Below are positions 17,568-23,479 of a stretch of DNA of 32,557 bases, piece after piece; positions within the stretch are counted from its first letter, which is position 1; every line of letters starts with the position of its first letter. The notes under the pieces were generated by a model. That model was not told the DNA's origin, did not search any database, and worked only from the letters and a program-made list of their open reading frames with translations. This DNA is from Hydrogenimonas sp. (GTDB lineage: Bacteria > Campylobacterota > Campylobacteria > Campylobacterales > Hydrogenimonadaceae). The stretch lies in NCBI GenBank assembly GCA_015484905.1, contig WFUN01000044.1, positions 1 to 32,557 of the forward strand. The letters run 5' to 3'. Made by a program: the position numbers and the translations under genes.

Positions 17568-17892
17568 GCGACAAGTATAACAGAAAAAAGTTTTCCACAG
17601 TGGTCAAAAAAGGTGCTAAATACTATATTTAAATAATCTTTAAGCAGCAGGAAGCCTGTATCTTTTTCAAAAATTTGCTCAAAAGAGCGATCTTCACACC
17701 GTTCACACGTCCCGCTGTTTTTCTCCAAAAAGTCTCTTTGGCACCCATTTTCAATCTATTGGCTCTATTGCCGATGTGGCAAAGTTGGCAAGATCGGTCC
17801 GAAGAGCAATCTACAGGTTTAAGCGGCGGCAGGGCGCACATATAGTGCCAAATTCAAGGTTCGGTCCGGATTATAGGTAACGGGGCGATTTA
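17568..17892. other. Intergenic stretch of 325 bp, no convincing gene
   Basis: It holds the odd palindrome TTTTCCACAGTGGTCAAAA (17591-17609) beside a TATACT-like -10 (17574-17579, - strand), possibly the promoter and operator of the small His-containing gene. The rest contains one 70-codon minus-strand ORF (17629-17841) with a CQLCH motif but no RBS and poor protein character, perhaps a relic of a cytochrome-like gene. No tRNA or terminator with a clear U-run was seen. Confidence 0.5.
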
Positions 17893-18192
17893 CTAAAACG
17901 CTCCCTTGTTTCTAAGCTCGGCTATCTCCGTCTCGACCATAGCGTCTATCATCTGCTTGTAGATGTCGGCTACCATGTTCGGAGATACACCGAGAGTGAG
18001 CGCCTTATGGCGGACATGGTTCAAAACATCCTCTATCCGCTCGTCCGCCTTTATCTCATCTACCGTATGTTTAAAATGTGCAGCCTGTTTTATGTAGTCG
18101 TTGCGCACCGCTATGAGCTCAACTATCTTCTCGTCGACCTTGTCCACCTCTTTGCGCAGCTCTTCAAGGGTTTTACACTCTTTCACTTTCAT
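17893..18192 (-). CDS. Stand-alone AroQ-type chorismate mutase
   Basis: 99 aa, all alpha, with the AroQ pattern: TLEELRKEVDKVDEKIVELI (R13), then R30 in IAVRNDYIKQA, KADERIEDVLNHVR (R52) and YKQMIDAMVETE (Q80). These residues correspond to the arginines and the Gln/Glu that bind chorismate in type II mutases. It would convert chorismate to prephenate in the cytoplasm for Phe/Tyr synthesis. The spacing around ERIEDVLNHVR also resembles isochorismate-pyruvate lyase (PchB), a close relative, and sequence alone does not fully separate the two; no siderophore genes are nearby, so mutase is preferred. Its 5' leader contains two tandem hairpins (18223-18256). Confidence 0.88.
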   Translation of the reverse strand: MKVKECKTLEELRKEVDKVDEKIVELIAVRNDYIKQAAHFKHTVDEIKADERIEDVLNHVRHKALTLGVSPNMVADIYKQMIDAMVETEIAELRNKGAF

Positions 18193-18222
18193 ATTTTCAA
18201 ACCTCTCTCGATATTATTACGG

Positions 18223-18296
18223 GGCTATGGAGCCACGGGGACGCTTTTTCACCCCGCCGATTCCCTACTCGACCAAAAATCCGCTTAACGATCAGT
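18223..18296 (-). promoter_or_regulatory. Structured leader of the chorismate mutase gene, possibly a decayed palindromic repeat
   Basis: Two neighbouring stems are seen: GGCT-ATGG-AGCC (18223-18234) and CGGGG with CCCCG (18236-18240/18252-18256, 11-nt loop), ending 31 nt before the ATG. At 18283-18296 the sequence GCTTAACGATCAGTTA resembles the repeat end GCGTAACATCAGTTA of copy A (13 of 16 aligned positions). The block may therefore be a degenerate fourth copy rather than a specific regulator. No leader peptide rich in Phe/Tyr was found. Confidence 0.35.
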
Positions 18297-18301
18297 TACA
18301 A

Positions 18302-18499
18302 TCAGCATATTTTATCCAAAAACTCCCCACTTTCGCGGTAGCGCCTGAACTCTTCGTAGAGCTCACCGCACTCACAGCTCTCCATAACACCGTTTCTGAT
18401 ATCTTCGACCATTTCGACAAGCGACCGGCTAAGATCGTCGATCTGAAAAACTCTATATTCGTCGCCTTCAAGCTCATAAGCGCTGCAAGCGCCCTGCAA
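18302..18499 (-). CDS. Small acidic protein, probably 5'-truncated relative of the next small ORF
   Basis: The frame codes for 65 aa of acidic helical protein (QIDDLSRSLVEMVEDIRNG, then ESCECGELYEEFRRYRES). The only possible start is TTG 18499, with no RBS, and an in-frame TAA lies at 18518-18520 next to the boundary of repeat copy A (18524). Over ~30 residues it resembles the 91-aa protein upstream (DI...., EC-x-E-x-Y-x-E shared; roughly 9 of 30 identities by eye). The simplest reading is a paralogue whose 5' part was lost at the repeat junction. It may be a pseudogene. No known family was recognised. Confidence 0.4.
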   Translation of the reverse strand: MQGACSAYELEGDEYRVFQIDDLSRSLVEMVEDIRNGVMESCECGELYEEFRRYRESGEFLDKIC

Positions 18500-18523
18500 A
18501 AAAGAGAAGATCGCCGTTTATGC

Positions 18524-18649
18524 AACTGATTTTACGCAGAAAGCGTAAAATCATCTCGAAATCTTGGATTTCGTAGCTTCAGGGGGTTGTAGGGCCGCAC
18601 AGGCCCTGCCAAATTACGGGCTTTGCCCGGAATTTGCGTAACATCAGTT
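18524..18649 (+). repeat. Multi-hairpin palindromic repeat, copy A
   Basis: 126 bp with terminal inverted repeats AACTGATTTTACGCA (18524-18538) and TGCGTAACATCAGTT (18635-18649), 14 of 15 matching. Four internal stems are seen: GATTTTACGC/GCGTAAAATC (18528-18537/18543-18552), CGAAATC/GATTTCG (18557-18563/18567-18573), AGGGCC/GGCCCT (18591-18596/18602-18607) and CGGGC/GCCCG (18617-18621/18625-18629, loop TTT). It lies 18 bp beyond the stop of the 91-aa gene and abuts the truncated small ORF. Confidence 0.85.
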
Positions 18650-18667
18650 ATGTACGTTTCGAGCTTT

Positions 18668-18943
18668 TCACACGCCTTCACTTCCCCCTTCGGATTCGAT
18701 CATTTTGACCAGCTCTTTATATATCTCAGAGCACTCCTCTTCGCTCACATCGTTATCTTCTATATCGCTCAAAAGCGCCAAAAAGGAGCTTCTTAGCTCC
18801 TGCAGCTCGGCGTATTCGGCTTTCGAATCCTCGTTTGCCTCTTTAGCTTCGGCAATCTCTTCGAAGAGCTCGTCGATCATCTCTTCCACATCGGGAATCA
18901 CTTCTATCTCGAGCAGTTCTTTAAGATCTTCACATCCCGCCAT
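18668..18943 (-). CDS. Small acidic helical protein, function unknown
   Basis: 91 aa, very acidic and predicted helical or coiled-coil (EEMIDELFEEIAEAKEAN), with two Cys (C4 in AGCEDL, and EEECSEIY near 71). ATG 18943 follows AAGGAT by 6 nt, so it looks translated. I do not recognise a family and no enzyme motif is visible. It is flanked within 18 bp on both sides by inverted copies of the same palindromic repeat (A downstream, B upstream), giving a cassette-like unit at 18524-19080. A possible truncated paralogue follows on the same strand. A role as a small regulatory or protein-binding factor is only a guess from composition. Confidence 0.7.
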   Translation of the reverse strand: MAGCEDLKELLEIEVIPDVEEMIDELFEEIAEAKEANEDSKAEYAELQELRSSFLALLSDIEDNDVSEEECSEIYKELVKMIESEGGSEGV

Positions 18944-18960
18944 GATTCATCCTTCTTATT

Positions 18961-19080
18961 ATGTTACTCCTTTTGCGGGCAAAGCCCGCAAAAGGGCAGG
19001 GACTAAAGTCCCTACAACCCCCTAAAGCTTTGAAATCTCTGATTTCAAGAGAGCGTTACGCTTTCTCTGCAACCTCGGTT
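18961..19080 (-). repeat. Multi-hairpin palindromic repeat, copy B (inverted relative to A and C)
   Basis: About 120 bp. Stems on the + strand are CTTTTGCGGGC/GCCCGCAAAAG (18970-18980/18984-18994, 11 bp perfect, loop AAA), AGGGACT/AGTCCCT (18998-19004/19007-19013) and TTGAAATC/GATTTCAA (19030-19037/19041-19048), plus AGCG/CGCT around 19052-19061. Its reverse complement aligns with copy A through AGGGGGTTGTAGGG and GGGCTTTGCCCG. The terminal inverted repeat is eroded at the recQ side. It lies between the recQ stop and the RBS of the 91-aa gene. Confidence 0.82.
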
Positions 19081-19140
19081 TGAGCTTGAAGTCGGCTCCT
19101 ACAAAACTATACCATAAAACGACACCCCCAGCCGCTTCGC

Positions 19141-20958
19141 TCAACCTGCTCCGGCCCTCTCTGCAAGCTTGCGGCAGAGCTTCAAAAACGGCTCTGCGAA
19201 GCGCTCCATCTTCACCTCGGCGATTCCGTTTATCTCGAGCATCTGCTCTTCGTTTTGCGGCAGCACTTCAGCCATCTGCAGAAGGGTTTTGTCACTGAAA
19301 ACCATATAGGCCGGCACACCCTTTTCGTCGGCTATCTCTCTTCTTAGCTTTCTGAGTTCATCGAATATCTCCATGTCGCATCCCGCCGGCAGGATCTCTT
19401 TGCGCTTTTTGGCTCCGGTGCGCCTCTTTGTCTCCATTCTCGACGGCTTTATATCGACACTCTTTTTACCTTTGAGAATCTCGGCGCCCTCATGCGTTAT
19501 AAGCAGGTTTGCGTGCTCTCCGCGCATCAAAGCCCCGATCTCCATGAGCCGCTGCACCACCGCATCCCACTGCTCTTTGCGCAGATTGGTGCCTATGCCG
19601 TAAACACTGAGCCTCTCGTGGCCGAACTGCTTTATCTTTCTGTTTTCGCTTTTGCGCAAAATGTCTATTATATGGTTTTTGCCGAAACTCTGCGAAGTGC
19701 GGTAGACGGCGGAAAGAAGCTGCCTCGCCTCTGTCGTGATATCGAGCCTGCCGCCGGCCGGAGCCGTGCAGTTGTCGCAGTTGCTTCCGCAAGGCTCCAT
19801 CGTCTCACCGAAATATTCGGCAAGCTGCATGTGGCGGCACGACTCGCTCTGGCTGAAGTTGACCATCTTTTCCAGTTTTCTGAAAGCGTTTTGCTTGTAG
19901 CTGCCGTCATCAAGGGCCTCTATAAGCGAAACGCGCTGCGCCGCATCCGCGGCACTGTAAAGAAGAAGCGTCTCGCTGGACAGTCCGTCGCGGCCGGCCC
20001 GGCCGATCTCCTGGTAGTAGCTCTCGAGCGTCTTGGGCATACTCATATGCACGACAAAACGTATATTCGATTTGTCTATTCCCATTCCAAACGCCACGGT
20101 AGCCACTATCACATCGGTCTCGTCGTGCACGAAGGCGTGGTAGGCGGCGCTTCGCTCATCCGCGCCCAGACCCGCATGGTAGGCCATGGCCCTCACCCCT
20201 TCACCTTTCAAAAAGGCGGCAAGCGTCTCGGTGCTCTTGCGCGTAAAGGTGTAGACGATGCCGCTCTCCCCTTCAAAGCGCGAGAGAAACTCGAGAAGCT
20301 GCCTCTTTCCGTCGCCACTTCTGGGCTCGGCTCTTACAAGCAGATTCTCTCTGTAGACCGAACCGCGAAGCCTCACGGGTGAATCGAGCCCGAGCTGTCT
20401 CGCGATATCCTCTTCCACCTGCGGCGTAGCCGTCGCCGTAAATGCGGAGACTGGGGTCTTTGGAAAAAGCTCTTTGAGAAGGTGCAGGCGCCTGTAATCT
20501 TCCCTGAACTCGTGCCCCCACTCGCTTACGCAGTGCGCCTCGTCTATGACGAACGACGCCAATGGGATCCCCTTCAGAAGCTCCACGAAGCCGGGTGAGC
20601 TGAAGCGCTCCGGAGCGACATAGAGCAGTTTGATCCGCGCATTGCGAAGCCTCCCCATGATCTCGGCGATCTGCGCGCCGCTTTGCATGGAGCCTATCAT
20701 CTCGGCTTCGACCCCCTGAAGTTTCAGGGCTCTTACCTGGTCATGCATAAGCGCCAACAGAGGGGAGACAACGACGGTGACACCCTCTTTAAGCAGCGCC
20801 GGAAGCTGGTAGCAAAGAGACTTTCCGCCGCCGGTAGGAAGCACCATGAGCAGGTCTCTGCCCGAAAGGAGCGCTTCGACGGCATCTTTTTGAAGGGGCC
20901 TGAAACCGCTATGACCGAAAACGTGTTTCAGCACCTCGAGAGTATCCTCTTTTTGCAA
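19141..20958 (-). CDS. recQ: ATP-dependent DNA helicase RecQ
   Basis: 605 aa using TTG 20958, which follows AAGGAG by 8 nt; the track extends the frame to 21051, but the extra 31 residues are not RecQ-like. Domains are RecA-like 1 with TGGGKS (42-47) and DEAH (139-142, DEAHCVSEWGH aromatic-rich loop), RecA-like 2 ending in QEIGRAGRDG, the RQC zinc site with four Cys (SCRHMQLAEYFGE, then CGSNCDNC), a winged helix, and a C-terminal HRDC domain (FDELRKLRREIADEKGVPAY onward). All parts of a full E. coli-type RecQ (about 610 aa) are present. It unwinds DNA 3'-5' in recombination and fork repair. The long hairpin RNA candidate lies directly upstream. Confidence 0.95.
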   Translation of the reverse strand: MQKEDTLEVLKHVFGHSGFRPLQKDAVEALLSGRDLLMVLPTGGGKSLCYQLPALLKEGVTVVVSPLLALMHDQVRALKLQGVEAEMIGSMQSGAQIAEIMGRLRNARIKLLYVAPERFSSPGFVELLKGIPLASFVIDEAHCVSEWGHEFREDYRRLHLLKELFPKTPVSAFTATATPQVEEDIARQLGLDSPVRLRGSVYRENLLVRAEPRSGDGKRQLLEFLSRFEGESGIVYTFTRKSTETLAAFLKGEGVRAMAYHAGLGADERSAAYHAFVHDETDVIVATVAFGMGIDKSNIRFVVHMSMPKTLESYYQEIGRAGRDGLSSETLLLYSAADAAQRVSLIEALDDGSYKQNAFRKLEKMVNFSQSESCRHMQLAEYFGETMEPCGSNCDNCTAPAGGRLDITTEARQLLSAVYRTSQSFGKNHIIDILRKSENRKIKQFGHERLSVYGIGTNLRKEQWDAVVQRLMEIGALMRGEHANLLITHEGAEILKGKKSVDIKPSRMETKRRTGAKKRKEILPAGCDMEIFDELRKLRREIADEKGVPAYMVFSDKTLLQMAEVLPQNEEQMLEINGIAEVKMERFAEPFLKLCRKLAERAGAG

Positions 20959-21021
20959 TATTGCGCTCCTTGAACCGGCTTCACAACCACGGATTTTTCC
21001 ATCTTTGCGATACCTTTTATA

Positions 21022-21203
21022 TAAAAAGAGAACGAAGCACCCGACTGTCACCGCAGCGAGACTTGCGGGAGCGAGTCGAACGAAAGCCGGCTGAAAATCG
21101 CGCTGCCAAGGTAGTCAGCGATTTTCAGGCTTTTGTCGACGTTTTAAAGGGCGCGGAGCACTTGTCGAGAGAGGATGACAGCCAGGTGTTTCTTTCATTC
21201 TTA
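21022..21203 (-). ncRNA. Candidate structured RNA with 6S-like architecture, or long recQ leader
   Basis: Read on the - strand, a closing helix pairs 21195-21173 with 21052-21024-side sequence (GAAAGAAACACCTGGCTGTCATC against GGTGACAGTCGGGTGCTTCGTTC: 23 positions, about 18 Watson-Crick and 3 G.U). A large two-sided internal loop (about 33 and 22 nt) follows, then an inner helix GTCGAC-AAAAGCC-TGAAAATCGC against GCGATTTTCAG-CC-GGCTTTCGTTCGAC with small bulges and a 16-nt end loop. A U-run (CTCTTTTTAT) follows the closing helix. Upstream - strand -10 candidates are TATAAC (21215-21210) and an extended TGGTATAAT (21229-21224 core). Length of about 180 nt and the helix-bubble-helix form resemble 6S RNA, but I did not find decisive sequence identity, so this is a structural suggestion. 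Confidence 0.45.
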
Positions 21204-21292
21204 TTTGGCGTTATATGAGCTGCATTATACCATCTGCACCCGTGCGGCAGAGTTTTACCGCGGCCAAAGCGGCAACTCTTTACAATATAACC

Positions 21293-21952
21293 ATGCAGCT
21301 AAAAAAGATAGTCGTACCTGTTTTGGCACTCTTTGCCGTCACCGCATTCGTGCGCATCTACAAAGTTACCGACATAAGCATGAACTATACGCTCATCGAA
21401 GGTGACTACGTAATAGTAGACAACTTCTGTGCCGGAATACACGTTCCTTCGTGGCTCTTTTTCATAGACGCCCACATCTACAGCCGTGAAGAGGGAATCG
21501 ATCGCGGCGATCTTCTGGCTTTCAGGCACCCGCTCGAAAAACGGCTCTATCTCAAAAGGTGCGTAGCTCTTCCCGGCGACAGACTCTTTTTACGAAAGAA
21601 AAACCTCTATCTCCAGCTAAAAGGCGACTCCGAAGCCACCTGCCGCTACGCGAAAAGAAACAGAATCGAAACCTACCTCGACGAAGAGGGGTGCTGGTTG
21701 AAAAACCCCTATGCGAAATTTTACGACATAAAACATATAGAGGGAATCAAAGGTCCCAAAGAGCTTATAGAGTACCCGAAAACCACAATCCCCCCGCACA
21801 GCTACTTCTTCATGGGCGACTTTCGGGACAACTCGACAGACAGCCGCTTTTTCGGCCCCGTCCCTTACGACATGATCTACTATAAAGTCCGCTTCGTCGT
21901 AAAAAAGGCGCGAAGCCTCGAAGAGCTGGGAGCGATTAGAAATATAGAGTGA
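21293..21952 (+). CDS. lepB: Signal peptidase I (S26 family)
   Basis: 219 aa from ATG 21293; the track start at 21215 adds residues with no signal or TM character. An N-terminal membrane segment (KKIVVPVLALFAVTAFV, 4-20) precedes the catalytic Ser motif ISMNYTLIEGD (S29). The Lys motif is LYLKRCVALPGD (K88) and the C-terminal box E is MGDFRDNSTDSRFFGPVP (174-191). The Ser/Lys dyad is intact, so it should cleave signal peptides of exported proteins on the periplasmic face. The usual SM-x-P-T motif has Tyr in place of Pro, and only one TM segment is present. No Shine-Dalgarno is seen; TACAATATAAC ends 1 nt before the ATG, so a leaderless transcript is possible. It is divergent from recQ and the RNA candidate. 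Confidence 0.9.
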   Translation: MQLKKIVVPVLALFAVTAFVRIYKVTDISMNYTLIEGDYVIVDNFCAGIHVPSWLFFIDAHIYSREEGIDRGDLLAFRHPLEKRLYLKRCVALPGDRLFLRKKNLYLQLKGDSEATCRYAKRNRIETYLDEEGCWLKNPYAKFYDIKHIEGIKGPKELIEYPKTTIPPHSYFFMGDFRDNSTDSRFFGPVPYDMIYYKVRFVVKKARSLEELGAIRNIE

Positions 21953-22068
21953 TCCTGCCCGATAACGCACCGATCCGATCTTGAAAATATCTCGCTTGTA
22001 CCTTATTGCCTTACCAGCCTTGGTTATTGGTTTATGAAAATTTTACAATATGGCGCACTCGAAAATCT

Positions 22069-23202
22069 CTAATCACAACAAGACTCTTTTTTTTGTAAAA
22101 AGTATGGGCTGATAACATACCACAATATGAGAACCCACAGCAAAATTGACGAAAGTGTGCTCAACCAGCTCCCCTCCTCTTTCAGATTTATGACCGAACG
22201 CGGATCTATCTGCATCGAGTCGAAAAAAAAGTCGAGAACGACACCAAACAATATGGCACCGATAACTATTGTCAGCAGATATATTACCAAAGAGCGGTTT
22301 CCCAGCATCTTCTTTACAACTCCGATAGTCACAGTATTTGTAGCCGGCCCTGCACTGAGAAATACGAAAGCGGCACCAAGACTTACACCACTTAGAACCA
22401 ATGAAGCCGCTATTGGAAGGCTTGCCGTGGCACATACATACATAGGAACGGCTATAACTATGACAAACAGGTAGCCTATCCATGAATAACCACTCAGCCA
22501 CTCCCCAATATTTTCCGGAATTGCCACGGTAATGGCCGCACCGACAAGAAGCCCGAAAAACAGCGGTCTGGCGATATCGCTCATAAGTGTTACAAACCCG
22601 TAACGCATGGCACTTTCAAAAGAGAATCCTGATCTCTTATTCGCAGAGCTCTCTTCTTCGCATTCACATCCGCAACCTTCCGAAACGGTTCTATCACTAT
22701 TCGTAACCGTCTGTGAAAAGCCGGAAGATTTCGTACTGCAGGTATTTACAGAGGGCAAACTCTCTTTTGTCTTTGCACTTTCACAAGAGTCGCTATCTGT
22801 AAAGTTGCTAAGTATCCCGGCTGCAAAAGCTATAATTATGGATGTAACCACTCTGTAGAGCGTGAAAATCCAGCCAAACATTCCGTATGTCGCAAGAATG
22901 GAGTCAACACCGGTTATCGGAGTGGATATCAAAAAACTGAGTACCGATCCGCGACTGGCTCCCTCCTTTTTCAATGATGCGGCAAGAGGAATAACACCGC
23001 ATGAACAGACCGGAAGCGGTATACCGAAAAGTGTCGATTTCAGAACGGACAAAACATTGTCACACCCCAGATGCTTTTGTATAAAATTTTTTGGAAGCCA
23101 TTCATGCAAAATTCCTGCGAAAAAGAGACCTAAAACGATATACAAAGCCATAGCGCCCGTCAGTTCCCACAAAGTTTCGAAAAAGAGTATCACCGAATCC
23201 AA
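22069..23202 (-). CDS. Permease of the SO_0444/ArsP type (PF03773-like), probable metal or metalloid efflux
   Basis: 377 aa from TTG 23202 (AGGA 9 nt upstream). Two homologous membrane halves are seen, each with the family motif: IPLPVCSCGVIPLAASL (61-77) and VPMYVCATASLPIAASL (252-268), followed by SAGPATNT (284-291). The linker between them (~135-190) is soluble and Cys-rich (C140, C155, C177, C179, C181 in GCGCEC), and the C-terminus ends in SCCD. Relatives include the SO_0444 Cu/Zn efflux transporters and the organoarsenical permease ArsP. The Cys pattern and nearby copper genes favour a soft metal, but arsenicals cannot be excluded. It is a single gene, convergent with lepB. Confidence 0.82.
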   Translation of the reverse strand: MDSVILFFETLWELTGAMALYIVLGLFFAGILHEWLPKNFIQKHLGCDNVLSVLKSTLFGIPLPVCSCGVIPLAASLKKEGASRGSVLSFLISTPITGVDSILATYGMFGWIFTLYRVVTSIIIAFAAGILSNFTDSDSCESAKTKESLPSVNTCSTKSSGFSQTVTNSDRTVSEGCGCECEEESSANKRSGFSFESAMRYGFVTLMSDIARPLFFGLLVGAAITVAIPENIGEWLSGYSWIGYLFVIVIAVPMYVCATASLPIAASLVLSGVSLGAAFVFLSAGPATNTVTIGVVKKMLGNRSLVIYLLTIVIGAILFGVVLDFFFDSMQIDPRSVINLKEEGSWLSTLSSILLWVLILWYVISPYFLQKKESCCD

Positions 23203-23226
23203 ATCCGATTATCCTTGTTTTTTTTA

Positions 23227-23266
23227 TGACCTGTCCATCACAAAAGATTATAGATGCATAAGGTCA
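23227..23266 (-). promoter_or_regulatory. Permease promoter with a flanking inverted repeat
   Basis: A - strand TATAAT lies at 23252-23247, about 45 nt before the TTG start. The perfect inverted repeat TGACCT (23227-23232) / AGGTCA (23261-23266) brackets this -10 almost symmetrically, as an operator overlapping a promoter would. No known regulator site was recognised. Confidence 0.4.
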
Positions 23267-23479
23267 GTTATATCGTTCATGATAGCTCTTTTTATATTTC
23301 GTTTCGCTTAGAAAAGGTTGACGGTTTTTTTATGACCAATATCGATATATTTAGGTTCCAGAAAAGATTTTGTATGTTATTATTAACTTATGTTAGACAA
23401 AATTTGCATACTCTATGAAGCAGAAGCATACTTTGTATAAAACAGGTTGCTTGCCAATCTCATTTCAGGACACTCAATT

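Noticed and set aside
17629-17841. 70-aa minus-strand ORF with CQLCH
   Set aside because: There is no RBS, it has low-complexity basic content and no signal peptide for a c-type cytochrome. It could be a relic but cannot be supported as a gene.
18292-18525. 77-aa alternative frame MHKRRSSLFC over the small acidic ORF
   Set aside because: It shares the interval with a frame that has better protein character and resembles the neighbouring 91-aa protein; it has no RBS.
18524-18649. Integron attC site
   Set aside because: ATGCAAC and GTTATGT at the copy A boundaries come close to RYYYAAC/GTTRRRY, but copies B and C do not fit. The element has four separate hairpins instead of one, and no integrase is present.
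19492-20382. 296-codon + strand ORF opposite recQ
   Set aside because: It lies wholly antisense to a well-supported recQ with all motifs; the product has no domain character. The same applies to the other long antisense ORFs over polX, both pumps, copB and addA.
21022-21203. SRP (4.5S) RNA or tmRNA
   Set aside because: No GGAAGGAAGCAGC-type SRP loop and no tRNA-like ends or tag ORF; the length also does not suit tmRNA.
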